This document shows, piece after piece, positions 22,931-34,959 of a DNA stretch of 64,000 nucleotides. Position 1 is the stretch's first letter, and the number at the start of each line of letters is the position of its first letter. Source of the stretch: Heliocidaris tuberculata (Eukaryota > Echinodermata > Echinoidea > Camarodonta > Echinometridae); the NCBI GenBank assembly GCA_025618425.1, contig CM046846.1, positions 2,082,642 to 2,146,641 on the forward strand. Reading direction: 5' to 3'. The position numbers and the translations under genes are program-made. The notes beneath the pieces were generated by a model. It made no database searches and was not told the origin of the DNA. It saw only the letters and a program-made list of their open reading frames with translations.

Positions 22931-23875
22931 ACAACTTATATATCAAATATATATAAGTTGTTGCTCTTACTCTGGAATTTAATTGAAGCATACAAATGTA
23001 AGGTCAGCTTTGTTACTGCATTAATTAAATTAAAAGAAATACACATTCCAGACAATATCAACTGTGCATTTCATTTTGTAGCATTACATACACACAATTA
23101 AGGACAAAAAGATTACATGTACTTAAAAATCGAAATAATCCAATATAATGAAGAAGCTTGTTCATTCAAAGTAGTTTTCCTGTTTGTTTTTTTTTCTTTG
23201 AATGAAGCTGTATACAGATGACAAAGAAAGGCAAATATTTACAATGAAAATATAGGAAACATTTACCCTTATAAAAGCTTTTCTTTTATGTAAACTGTGA
23301 ACCTTTTTGGGAATTCACTAATAAAAGTTGGCAATTTTCAAAATGATTTGTTTATTTCAGAAGTAATAATTAACTATGTTCCACTAGAAATTTTCATTTT
23401 ATATTTCATTCATTTTCAAAATAGATTGTTGATTGCAACAAGCATATTGATGCCAATTTTGTTTGTATGATATCTGTTAATCATGAAATAATTTGTTTAT
23501 TTGTATAGTAGAAAATTAAATTCCATAGTTGTTTAAATGGCATATTTACCCAAATGGATGTTTTCTAGGAATACCTCAGGCAAATTGAGTTCTCTATTTC
23601 TTTGAAGTAAATTTAGATGATCATATTCATGAAATGTAGTTAATGTATTGGATTTATAACAAAAAGGACTTTGGCAGCAATTTTTATTTTAATGCCACAC
23701 AGTTGTCTGTTCCCATGTGCATTGCATCATATTTCGCTGACACCAGATTTTGTTTGAATGACCAATTAATGTGTGTAAGGTCTTTCAGGGAGGCAGGCAG
23801 CGAAACCAGGGAGATGGGTCTGTCCCACCGTAAAATCACTTGAGCTTGAGATATGATGATGACATTTCCTTACAC

Positions 23876-24189
23876 CAGGGGCGGCGCCAGGGTATTTTGA
23901 TAGGAGGGGCAAGACGACCTAAAGATGACGTCATATTTTTTCTCCATTAAATAACGGGTAATATAGAGTTATATGTTTAAGACCTCTCTTTTTACTACTC
24001 CTCTTTCTTATTTCTGCCCTTTTCTTCCCTTTTCTGCCCTTTTCTTCCCTTTTCTGCCCTTTTCTTCCCTTTTCTTCCTCCTTTTCTTCTTTTTTTCTTT
24101 TTTTTTTCTTTTTTCACTACTTGAAAAATCATAGGGGGGGGGGGGCGGTCGCCCCCTCTGCCCCCCCCCCCCCTGTAGCGCCGCCCCTG
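23876..24189. mobile_element. hAT-like MITE with perfect 8-bp target duplication
   Basis: CCTTACAC occurs directly before (23868-23875) and after (24190-24197). Ends are CAGGGGCGGCGCCAGGG and GTAGCGCCGCCCCTG. The interior contains a pyrimidine tract with about 20-base repeats (TTTTCTTCCCTTTTCTGCCC) and poly-G/poly-C runs near the right end. Confidence 0.85.
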
Positions 24190-24243
24190 CCTTACACTGT
24201 AGCAGGAGGAGGGCACAATGCATTACATAATAACTGCCTATCA

Positions 24244-24832
24244 TTAAAGGGCAATCCAACCTTGATAATAAGATGATTTGTGTGAAAGCATAAAAATAAG
24301 AAAAACAGGATGGTGAAAGTTTGAAAGAAATCGGACTAGGACTAAGAAAGTTATGGATGTTTGAAAAATGAGATCACTACATCTATGCCAATCTCAAAGT
24401 GGCAATTTGGTGAGTCCATTGTGACATTTTTGTGGACAACTCTCCCAATTGTCGTACACAAAAATATTAATTTGCGGTTTTCTTCGAGGCGCTTTTACCC
24501 TCGGGGGCAGTACTCAATATATATTGGAGATAGCATATTGTTATAGGTCCTCATGAACGAAAAGATCCTATTGAATAATTCATTTTGAAAAAAAGTGACA
24601 TTTTAGTCATTTTGTGTGTTAGAGCGAATGGGGGAGTTGTCCACAGCTACATCACAGTGACATTACCTATTCGGCCAATTTGAAATTCCCATATGCATAG
24701 TGATTACAACTTTCAAAATTCATAACTTTCTTACTGCTTGTCCGATTTCGTTCAAACTTTCACCAATCTGCTTCTCTGATTTTTCCTCTTTCTTTCAAAG
24801 CAACTTGCTAAAAAGGTAGGATTTCCCTTTAA
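24244..24832. mobile_element. TTAA-flanked long-inverted-repeat element (TTAAAGGGCAATCC type)
   Basis: TTAA at 24244-24247 and 24829-24832. Arms of about 150-200 bases include AAGTTTGAAAGAAATCGGAC against GTCCGATTTCGTTCAAACTT. A 17-base direct repeat, AACTGCCTATCATTAAA, occurs at 24232 and again just after the element at 24835. Confidence 0.75.
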
Positions 24833-25211
24833 AGAACTGCCTATCATTAAAAGTGAAGTCCACTCTCGGTGATTAACAACACCTGTTATAAGGTGAACAC
24901 CCAAATGGTGTCGAATTCCCCATAAGAACCCACGACTATGTGACTTTAATGTTGTATTCACTTTCATTATTCAAAACAGTTGTTAATGATTAAGAGATGG
25001 ATAAGCGAATATTCAGAATCTCCACACGGTTAACACGTGCAAATTTTTGGATATCTTTATTATATTGAATTATTTTCTTGAATTCATCGTTTCCCTTAAC
25101 TTAAAAATAAAATATATAATGACCCTTCCCGTCATGGTGTTTCTTTCCCTCCCTCTCCGCCCGCTCCCTTCAGCTCCAATAAAAGGATATACAGCTTACG
25201 ATGATTTTTGT

Positions 25212-25708
25212 TTAAAGGGGGTACCCAATGCTGAAACAATGTTAGTTCATTTAAAAGATCATGATTTTATTAGAAGAAAATCATCTGCCTTAAAAAAAAT
25301 TTAAAATTCGTGTTGCCAGAAAATCCCCGAAATATGGTAAGACTTCAGGATATTTTGGCCCCTCAGCTGTGTCCCAATTTCAGCTAGGTAACCACAATGA
25401 CGTCAAAGTGGTTACCCAGGTTCGCGTATTGCAGATGTGTTGCGCGCTAGACTGTACAAAATGCATTACACCTTGCGCGCATTTTGCTATAATTGCGCGA
25501 CAAGGTAACCACTTTGACGTCATTGTGGTTACCTAGCTGAAATTGGGACACAGCTGAGGGGCCAAAATATCCTGAAATCTTACCATATTTCGGGGATTTT
25601 CTGGCAACACGAATTTTAAATTTTTTTTAAGGCAGATGATTTTCTTCTAATAAAATCATGATCTTTTAAATGAACTAACATTGTTTCAGCATTGGGTACC
25701 CCCTTTAA
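25212..25708. mobile_element. TTAA-flanked near-perfect foldback with CRE palindromes
   Basis: TTAA on both sides. Arms of about 220 bases are almost identical when inverted: TTTAAAGGGGGTACCCAATG against CATTGGGTACCCCCTTTAAA, and CAGCTGTGTCCCAATTTCAG against its complement. Each arm carries TGACGTCA (25398-25405 and 25515-25522). Near-perfect arms suggest a recent insertion or homogenisation. Confidence 0.85.
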
Positions 25709-26149
25709 ACCTCAAAGAGACTAAAAGCTCAAGAGCTTCTGGGGCGTTGTCCTAATATGTAAATGTACTCCAAATTTGCAATAAACGAGAAGAAGGAAAG
25801 GAGGAGAGACAAAAAAGGAGGTTAAGGGTGATAAAAAGAGAAAAAGAGAGTCAGAGAGAGAGAAAAAGAGGGAGGGAGAGATAGACGACGCTCAGAGCTT
25901 CTGGGGCGTGGCCCTAATATGTTCTCCAAATTTGCGATAAAAAAGAAGGAAAGGAGGAGAAACAAAGAGGGAGATGGAGGGTGACGAAAAGAGGAAGACA
26001 GAGAGAGACAGACAGAGAGAGACAGACAGATAGAAGGGGTCGGGGGTGAGAAAAAGGGGCATATTTTAAATTTATAACAATTACGCTTGAGACACCCGTC
26101 CGGCAGTCATGCCAGCGTTGAGAGTGGGCACAGTAACAATGCAATTTCT

Positions 26150-27960
26150 GCTTGAGTTTTGTTGATTCTTAAAACAAGGAAGAACATTGAGAAAGGGAGC
26201 GAGGGTTTGCGATTTGCAATCTTTTCAAATCATCCGCATTCTACATGTTCTATTTAACAATTTTCGCGACCTCTAATAGGCCGATGTAGATATTTAGGCT
26301 TCATCCAAATAAGCGCAGCAATCAACAGATATCCCACTGGTCGTGCATGATGAGACTCCACAATCGGACCAATTGCAAACTTGCTACAAATTGAGCAACA
26401 GCTCTCCAGAACATGTTGGTATATTTATATTCATCAGAGATTCTTCGTCCAGTTTGAGTTGTATGCATGTATTTTCCGAACCTTATTGTTGAATTCTGAC
26501 GTCTGCAACTACATATTCGATGTCGTCACGGTGTTGAAATCGTGGTCGTCGAGCAGGAAGAAATAAACGACGCCATATGGTATTTGATCACCGTTCCGCC
26601 ACACCACGCCACACTTAATAACTTCCATGCAAATTCCATGTCAGATGATACATTAGCCAAAGATTAAAGTAAGTGTAGTAAGTGTTTTTGTTGTCTATTA
26701 ACTCTACCAAAGAAAATCGTTTCATAAGTTTATGCAGTATGGCCGCTTTCCTGATCAACGAATTTCATATGCTTGTTGCCTTAAAATAATCACAATCAAT
26801 TTTACTCACTTTTAAGGGATAATTAAAGCGTAAGATCATTGCTTATACCCATATTAAGGAGGGAGTTCGGATCGACCCTCCCATCTTAGCAAATGTTGAC
26901 ATTTTGAACATAACTTGTATTTCGTATATTTCTTTTAAAAAACGAGATTTTTTATCAAAATAGCTGTAATTTACAAGTTTTTAGTGAAATTTGAAGACAG
27001 CTATCAAAGGGCTTAGTGTAGGACTGGCTTACATTGAAACTTGTATCGTAATAAGAAGTAATATAATATTAGCAAACGTTTGTAATGTACTGTTAACGTT
27101 AGATGAAATGGGTTTTGGAAGGGTTTTCCATTCGAAGAAAAGGATCTGACTTTTGCAGTAAAATGTTATATGAACACTGTGGTGAAACATTATATAATTT
27201 CCTCGTTTTCAAAAGATATGACAAAATTAATAGGTGTCATAAGAAAATTCTGCACAATCAAAATCCCTAAAGAGATGTTAACCTTGATTACAGAAAAACT
27301 GTCATGTACAGCGAATCATATGCACTTTGAACATATTCTATTTTGCACGTCTGCATTTATATCATTAGTAAAATGTTATATGATATTACATGTCCTCCAA
27401 GTCCCTCAATTTTGGGAGAAATTTTATTCAATGAAACGAGAGGGGGACTCACCCTCAGGTGGCTGTATGAAAATTGTGGTGAAAAACACAACAGTGTATT
27501 GTTTGTGATGGATATGACATAAGGGTCATAAGAAAAGTCTGCATAATTATATGACCCTTATGACCCTTTTCTTAAAGCTCTGAAATATAGGTAAACTTGT
27601 GATTAATATATTAACGAAACATATTTTGCACTCGGAATACATTCTGCATAATTAAAAACTCTAAATAGAGGTAAACTTTGCACTTGGAATTCATTTCATG
27701 TTGGAGGTCTACATCTATTAAATTGAAGCTGACCTAAGATACTTCACATGATCACATCGTGATCTGATACTTTAATTCTGTTCAGATATCATAATGAAAG
27801 GTACATGATCCCAAATCTCAGAATGATTAGTTTCAGTTTCACTTTTTATTTCATATTTCATATCACATAAATGAAACATAAACAAGTAGCATTCTTACAT
27901 GCAATACTGTAGAAAAACATCTTCAATATACTTTCAACAAAAGAAGAAGAAGAAAATAAT
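26150..27960. other. Intergenic stretch without identified features
   Basis: AT-rich; open frames here are short and lack domain character. Weak internal repetition (GTGGTGAAA, ATGACCCTTATG) occurs at 27160-27660. GA-rich sequence at 25790-26040 precedes it. Confidence 0.5.
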
Positions 27961-27971
27961 GTAATTGTACA

Positions 27972-28559
27972 CAGGAGCGTCGCTGTAAGATTTTGAATGG
28001 AGGGTGTGACGATCAATTTTGCCGAAAATTTTTTAGGGTGTGACACCCAAACTTGCCGACAAAAATGCTGCACCCTAATCTCTCCCCCATACATAATAAT
28101 TTTAAAAAATCGCAGATGTAGAGATCTTGATCATACGGGCCCATTTTCACAAGGGGCTGATGCCTTTTGCCCGAATATCAAATTTTTAATTTTTGGTAGT
28201 GGGGGGGGGGGGGGGGGGGGAGGGGGTGCCTGCAGCCCATTGCCTATTGCCATTGCCAGGGAGACGCATTTTGTCCGAATATTACTTTCCAGTGTTTTTA
28301 CGTCCGAGGAAAGCGAGCGAACAAAAAATTGGCCAGTTTTTCTTTCTTTTTCCTTTCCTTCCCTTCTCTTCTTTCTGTTTTGTCCTATCCTTCCCTTTCC
28401 CTTTTTCCTTTTCCATTTTTCCTTCTCCCTTCTCCTTTCTCCTTTTCCTCTTCTCTTTCTTATTCCCTCTCCCCTTTTCCCCTCCTTTTTTTTTTGCCGA
28501 CAGCACTTTTGAGTGTGTGTGTGTGTGTCACCCCCCCCCCCCTCCTAACGACGCCGCTG
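27972..28559. mobile_element. hAT-like MITE with perfect 8-bp target duplication
   Basis: ATTGTACA at 27964-27971 and 28560-28567. Ends are CAGGAGCGTCGCTG and ACGACGCCGCTG. The interior has a poly-G run at 28200-28222, a long C/T-rich block (28325-28495), a (GT)n patch and poly-C near the right end. Confidence 0.85.
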
Positions 28560-28870
28560 ATTGTACATACAGAGACACCGATTAATATTCCATCATTCTA
28601 AAGTTGGAATATAAGACAGACAAATTTGGCGTGAAATATGAGGGAATCTAGTAAGAAGAGCTAGGCTTGTGATTGTAGATTCCCTAATAAGAATAAAAAA
28701 CAGTCATTGACATAATTATATGTATATGAGAGATGACCTTTAAAAAAACATTTAAAAAAGAAGAGAAATATTAAAACGGGAGAAGACCATGGTACAGTAC
28801 ATTACTATACATGCAGGAAGCCAATTACTATATAGGAAGCCATAGGATGGATTGCGTAAGTATTTAAGAG

Positions 28871-29178
28871 CAGGGGCGGATCTAGCTTTTTTCCAAGGGG
28901 GGGTTTGAGGGGCTGAGCTGGGTATTGCGAGGGAGCGTAGCGACCGAGCCCGAGCAAGCGAAGCGAGCGAGGGGGGAGGGTGTGGGAGGTACCCCCCTCC
29001 CACAGTAGGGAGATTTTTCATTTTTAGGGTTGCCAGCTTGCGATTTTAAGCATACTTGCATGCTCTATTTTTTCTTTTTTGGTTTTCCTATGCACATTAA
29101 ATGTTTACTTGGCAGCCCAAGGGGGGGGGGGGGGTTTAAACCCCCTAAACCCCCCCCCCCCCCGTAGATCCGCCACTG
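28871..29178. mobile_element. hAT-like MITE, CAGGGGCGGATCTAG termini
   Basis: The left end CAGGGGCGGATCTAG is inverted at the right as GTAGATCCGCCACTG. AAGAG borders both sides. Poly-G and poly-C tracts pair across the element (28895 and 29120 regions against 29145). These termini are widespread in metazoan genomes. Confidence 0.7.
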
Positions 29179-29786
29179 AAGAGGGATATTTGGAATTTGA
29201 GTTTAAATGTATAACAGTGAGCCGGTATTAGTTAAGTCTGGGGGAAGTAATTCCACAGTTTTGGTCCTGTAAATATAATTGTATTGTGTGCAGAAGCTGT
29301 TCTAGTACGTTAATGATTATTAAACATGACCTACATCTTCGTTTATCTTTATTATCTAAATTTATAGATAGATGAAAAATATGCGCTGCGCAAGCATATT
29401 AACTCTTTCTGTGCCAAGGGATTTAGTTCTCTTCAAAATGTTACCAAAATGTGATCAATGCTTACTTTTCAAAATAATGTCTGCACTTCAATAACCATCT
29501 ATTATTTCACAAAATATCGTGTACAAAACTTGTAGGAAATTTATTATCATTTCTTATGATACCAAACATTATTACTTTACCCAACTTTATGCATAAGAAT
29601 TATTGAAAATTACATTTGAGTTTCTCTTTTTGTCCATTATTTTTTTGGTTTCTCATTTGTTTACTATTGTTTAATGTTGAAAAAAGGTAATATCTTTTTT
29701 TAAATCTGCAATTTTCTCTGATAATTTCTATGGTAACATATAATTTGCTTGATTTACGCTCACATTTTGTTATATATGTACCAGAA

Positions 29787-31287
29787 AAAACGAAACCCTA
29801 AAACAAAGGGTTATTGTGACCACACTAAGTGCTCTATGAAAATAGTTATCTATTTTCCATAAACTAGAAATATTCTGTTTTTAAATGATAACTTAATGGC
29901 ATCCACCCTTACATGCTTTACCGAGCAGCAGCATTTTGAAAATGACATGTAAAAACTCAGTGTGCCGGATTTGGGTAAAACCGTGAGAACTTTAGTATCA
30001 CATGCGAAAATGACTAAAGGAAATACCAGCTTTAAAGGCCAAGTCCACACTAATATCATGTTGATTTGAATAAATAGAGTAAAATTAAACAAGCATAACA
30101 GTGAAAATTTCACTGAAATCGGATGTAAAATAAGAAAGTTTACGGCATTTTTAAGTTTTGCATTATTTCATGAAACAGTGATATGCATAACATGGGCGGT
30201 ATGCAAATGAGTGAATCGATGATGTCACACACTCACTTTTCCTTATGTATTTTATTATTTTAAATTTCATATATTTCAATTTTTATGGATGTGATGATAA
30301 AGAATCTGTCCCTTGTATCAAAATAAGTTACAATAATGATGATTTTACATGTTCCATAAGGAGTCAAACCATGTTTTACATTATTAAAGAAAAAAAATTG
30401 AAATATATATTATTTTCATATAATAAAATACATTATTAAGGAAAAGTGAATGTGTGACATCATCGGTTCACTCATTTGCATACCGCCCATGTTATGCATA
30501 TCACTGTTTCAAGAAATAATGCAAAACTTCAAAATGTCGTAACTTTCTTATTTTACATCCGATTTATATAAAATTTTCACTTTTATGCTTGTTTAATTTT
30601 ATTCTATTTATTCATATCAACTTGATATTAGTGTGGACTTGGCCTTTAAGAGATATGATACGTGAAATTCCCTTGTGTGATGGCATAAGTTCAATCTGAA
30701 ATTCATAAAATTTGCCATAATCTTGATATTTGTTCTGCCTTAAGTGCCCTTTCTACCTTGTATTTCTATTTGATGGCAATGGAAAGTGCCACTTACTTTA
30801 CTTTTATGAAAAATATCACCTTTCTCTCCGCTTTGTTTAAAAAAAAAAATCAATTCAGAAACATGCAAAAGATTGCTTTCCATTTAGATTGCAGGTACCA
30901 TTTCAATACAAACGTGCCCTTTCTTTACCCCCCTCCCCCCAACATCGACAATACATTGTCCATCCTTTATTTTATGATGAGGGCAGCCGCATTATCCTTA
31001 CCCTCATTATTGAAAGAAACAGATGAAAAGGGTTTTAAAAGTCCTGTTGCATTTTGGTCATGGTCACATGTGATCCTAACATTTTCACTGTTTTACCCAA
31101 ATCCGGCACAACTGAGTTTTTACATGTTATTTCAAAATGCTGTTGTTCGGCAAAGCATGTACGGATGGATGCCATCAAGTTGTCATTTAAATGCATACTT
31201 CTAGTTTATGGAAAATAGATAATAATTGTCATAGAGCAAATAGTGTGGTCACAATAACCCTTTGCTTTAGGGTTTCGTTTTTTTCAG
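29787..31287. mobile_element. Large foldback element with nested TTAA element
   Basis: Left-arm landmarks (AAACGAAACCCTAAA, GGGTTATTGTGACCACAC, ACATGTAAAAACTCAG, CCGGATTTGGGTAAAAC) recur inverted at 31080-31287. The arms are about 220-230 bases. Between them lie the element at 30032-30649 and about 400 bases of unique sequence. Confidence 0.7.
30032..30649. mobile_element. TTAA-flanked long-inverted-repeat element (TTAAAGGCCAAGTCC type)
   Basis: TTAA on both sides. Arms of about 240 bases: GGCCAAGTCCACACTAATAT left and its inverted match right, and GCATAACATGGGCGGTATGC in both arms. Same general design as 24244, 25212 and 43795. Confidence 0.85.
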
Positions 31288-31829
31288 GGACGCACTGTAT
31301 ATTACCTATGATGGTGATAAAGATATGCTTTATCGGTTGCTGTGTAAAGTGCATTCGGTTAATGATTGTGCGTATTTGGTATTTAAACATCGTACCTGTG
31401 TTATGTATGAGGTGAATATCATGACATTTGATTTATCAAATTGATATCATTGGTTGATGCAAGTACACACAGACCAGTTCGTGGTTCACACAAGGTACAA
31501 ATGACCTCAAATATATACATGAATATATGGAGTGGTCCCACTTTATGTTTTTTTTTTCTTCAAATAAGAATAATTATTTTCTTGTTACGTTCCATATCCC
31601 CTCTCCCTTCTTCATTTCCCCTTTTCTTTTTTCGCCATTCGATTCGGGGGGGGGGGGGCGAAGCTACGCCACTGACGTTAACATAAAAGTTTATTACTTT
31701 GTAACAGAACTTGCAACCGAGAGCAACACGGTCATCACTAACTCCTTGATTTGACGAAGATCACCTCTGAGGAACTGCACTGCCTGGAGTGTCTTCACTG
31801 CTGATGAGCTATAATTTAGGGCTTATCCA

Positions 31830-32125
31830 ACGTTTGAAGATGGCTTCGTCACCACTCCACCTTTGTGGAGATGAGAAAGTCTTGGGTTAATCGATCCCTA
31901 AAACGAATAGTTCCGTCACCGGACCACCTCTGTGGAGATGACTTGTTAAGGTCGTGATTCTATCCCGAGCACGGCATTTGTGTCCATATAGGCAAGGCAT
32001 TTTTGCTTCTCTTCATCCAGGTGTTAAATGGGTACCCGGTAGGATGCAAATGTCACTGTAGTTTGTTCAGCAGTGTGAGTTTTTGTAAAATGGCTCCTGG
32101 CTGGAATGCTCCCTAAGGAGTGGAG
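31830..32125 (+). repeat. Probable tRNA-derived SINE
   Basis: A tRNA-like B-box context, GTCGTGATTCTATCCCGAG (around 31951), precedes a body with GGCAAGGCATTTT, CCAGGTGTTAAATGGGTACC and GGTAGGATGC. I recognise that body as typical of echinoderm tRNA-related SINEs. The A box is not clear, and the copy appears diverged. Confidence 0.5.
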
Positions 32126-32571
32126 AAAGTGCATTGTTATGAAAAAGTATTATTCTATAAGGTTTTCAATTCCTTTCCATATTGAACCCTTTTGTATCCA
32201 AAAGAAGCCAGTGATGTTATCGTTTGGCATTGTGACAATATGAAACTATATACATAACAAACTGAATTTTAATATTAACGAAGAAATTAAATATTTTAAC
32301 GCAATGAAATAAAGGGTGTCTACAAGAAAAAAATCATGTATTTATATAAATTTCAGATTTTGTTCGTGTATTTTATAGAAACAATATACATGACATCAGG
32401 ACCAGAATTCCCAGAATAGCATGAGAGGCAGCTGTAGTAAAGATAGGATTTGAAATTGTCAAAACAGATTTTTCAGAAAATTTCTGCTCGGCCTCAATGT
32501 GACCTTGAAAACTGATGATGAGCTAGATTTGATTATGAAGTTATCTTTATGAATGAGAAGAAAGAGAAACT

Positions 32572-32710
32572 GGGGGGCGTTTCATGAAAGGACTTGTCAG
32601 ATATTTTATCCGACAAATTTGCTCTCAGCCAATCAGATGCAAGGATTTCAGTAGCTTATAACACTTGTCAGATAAAATATCCGACAACTTCCTTTCATGA
32701 AATGCTCCCC
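32572..32710. mobile_element. Palindromic MITE family P, copy B
   Basis: Starts GGGGGGCGTTTCATGAAAGG and ends CCTTTCATGAAATGCTCCCC. The inner arms are TGTCAGATATTTTATCCGAC and its inverse; the core has AGCCAATCAG. The asymmetric part is the 45-base segment with AGGATTTCAGTAGCTTATAA. Confidence 0.88.
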
Positions 32711-32734
32711 TGGAGGAACAATTCTCCTAAATCG

Positions 32735-33175
32735 TATCCGGACAACTACACCCTGGACAATTACCCCCCCCCCCCGGACAACTACCCTCGGACAATTACC
32801 CCCTAGACAATTACCTCCCTAGGACAATTACCCCCAGGATAACTACCCCTTAGGACTATACCCCCAGATGTCGGGGATATCGTCAGGGGGGGGGGGGCTA
32901 AAATTTTGTTCCGGGGGAGGGGGTGAATGTCCTGTGGATCATTGTCGGGGGGGGGGGGGGAGGGTGTCATCCTTGGGGGTAATCGTCATTGCATGGGGGT
33001 AATTTTCCTGGGGGTAATTGACCGGGTGTAAATGTCCTGGGGGTAATTGTCCGGGGGGGGGGGGGAGCTGTTCTGAGGGGTAGTTGTCCTGGGGGATATT
33101 TGTCCTGGGGGGGGGGTAGTTATACAGGGGATAGTTGTCCGGGGGAAGTTGTTCAGGGGGTAGTTGTCCTAGAAT
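32735..33175. repeat. Inverted minisatellite of GGACAATTACCCCC units
   Basis: The left part (32735-32870) repeats GGACAACTACCCCC/GGACAATTACCCCC. The right part (about 32930-33175) repeats the complement, GGGGGTAATTGTCC. Together they form a G/C-strand-switching foldback with many G runs of four or more. Confidence 0.85.
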
Positions 33176-33734
33176 CCTCCTAAATATGAAACCAGAGCTA
33201 GATTGAACGCCGTTCGTTTCTTATGAATTGAATTAAAATCAATCTCAAATATGTGTATAAGTAAATAGATTATGATTATCTTTCTGTCCAAAAATGTCAA
33301 TCAAAATGAAAGGTTATGAAAATATTTGGTCATTCGCTTCGCTCGCTCGTAAGTAGCTACCATTGAATTTCATATTGTCATTCCAAATTATATTATATCG
33401 AAATGAAAATCATAAACTCATATTCAAATAATGAACCGTTGGAATACGTACATGTACGTCGTCCTGCCCCCACTGCCCCTTTAAACCCCCCCCCCCCTTC
33501 CCTGCCGCTTCTGAAGCCTGGAGGTTTGGCTACCCCACTAATATCCGGGTGGCGTCCTTTATGACTTGTACACGCCAACTACATCAGGAAAGTCTTCCCA
33601 AGGAGGTGGAAGAGAGATGGTCTTCTGAACGATTTCCCACCCCTTCATTAACTGAAAACAGTTATCAGTTAGATTGAAAATTGCGTCAAAATTATTTCAT
33701 TTTGACATTTAAAATTTATGGAGAATGTTTCAGG

Positions 33735-34800
33735 TTATCTGCTCTTCATCAACGACCGATAAAACAAAATCATACTGCCACGAGACTCTTCTGTCCGTTC
33801 CCGACTCCTCTTCCCGCCAAATATTTTCTTTAAAAGAAAAACCTCTAGTTGTCATCTAGGAACAGTTTTATCAGTATAATATAATTTTGATAGAATCGCA
33901 TTATCATAAGTCTGACAGATATGTTCTGGAACGAATTGGGGAGTAATCTTCTCTTCCTTTTAAAATCTAGGCGTTTTCATCAACCATTAGTGTCAAATAG
34001 GCCAAATCTTATTTCCACTTTCGTTCTGGCAATGACACTCTTGGATTCTGCCTCGAATTATACGGCTGTGCCAACTCCTTTAAATCCCGTATTAAAAAAA
34101 AGGTGTCAGCATCCATTTCATGTTAAAAGCATTGTGTTTGATAGGCGCAATCTTGAATGATCCAGAAATGTAAAACGCTCCAGGATATCGGCTCTTCGCC
34201 CTAATTCGAATGAGAACTCAATACTTCTGTCCTAAAGTATACGTTCCTCGCTTTCCGACTGACTCCCTATCCTTCCAAAAGCTCCGACATGCTTCGAAAA
34301 GTACTTAACTGGTATTTTTAATTTTTTTTTGGTTTTAATTAAACTGGATGACAGCTTTGTGTGGCTCGAGGGCAAGTAGAACCTGCCAAGCCACTCGTTT
34401 GTTCCTTGATGATGCTAAGCTGTATATGGCCTAACCTCCCTTCTTGGTGGAACTTTTCGCATGCCATTCTCAATAATGAACGTATGCGAAGTGATGATCG
34501 CTAATCTCTTCGCCGGCCATTTCGATGGCATGGTTTCCTATCACACCCCTGCCACCACTCCAATGAAGTAGAATTTACACATTGGATTGGGCTTACAACA
34601 TGAACATTCGCCAGTCAATAAAGTCATATGGCAGGAATTCATATCCCACAGCTGCCACCACGCCAATGAAGTAGAATTTACACATTATATTTGACTTACG
34701 TAATGAAGATTCATTTCCACTGCTGCCACCATGCCAATCAAGCAGAATTTACACATTGGATTTGGCTTACGAAATGAACATTCTTTTTTTATTGGAAATC
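33735..34800. repeat. Decayed local tandem repeats
   Basis: A segment GGTTATCTGCTCTTC...ACGAGACTCTTCTGTCC (from 33735) recurs loosely from 34178 (GGATATCGGCTCTTCGCCC). Separately, GCCACCA(C/T)(T/G)CCAAT(G/C)AA(G/C)(T/C)AGAATTTACACATT occurs three times, near 34551, 34655 and 34727. No open frame spans them. Confidence 0.5.
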
Positions 34801-34959
34801 CAGGCTGAACATAGCAGACCAATATACGAACATTAATCTCGCCGCTTAAGGGCGACTGCCGCAACAAAAAAGTAATGTCGCACGCTCTTAGCTGTCCATG
34901 AAAGCTATCTGATGTATGATTGACCCCCCCCCCCCCCCTCCTTAATAGTTCTATTCCGT

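Larger units (their letters stand above)
20594..23860. other. LRRC59 3' flank and repeat-rich intergenic DNA
   Basis: Holds the LRRC59 3' UTR (end not determinable), repeat X copy 2, a TA-flanked foldback relic (about 21480-21647), a pogo-like MITE (21965-22128) and an ATG/ATA microsatellite. I see no exon with coding character. Confidence 0.6.

Noticed and set aside
24232..24851. 17-base direct repeat around the TTAA element as its target duplication
   Set aside because: The inverted arms end exactly at TTAA on both sides; the longer repeat extends beyond and is better read as pre-existing or secondary duplication.
30758..31204. 148-codon frame in the right part of the 1.5 kb foldback
   Set aside because: Spans unique spacer and an inverted arm, no domain, no splice or start context; chance frame.
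33921..34160. 79-codon frame starting MFWNELGSN
   Set aside because: Lies in decayed local repeats and has no recognisable domain or splice partners.
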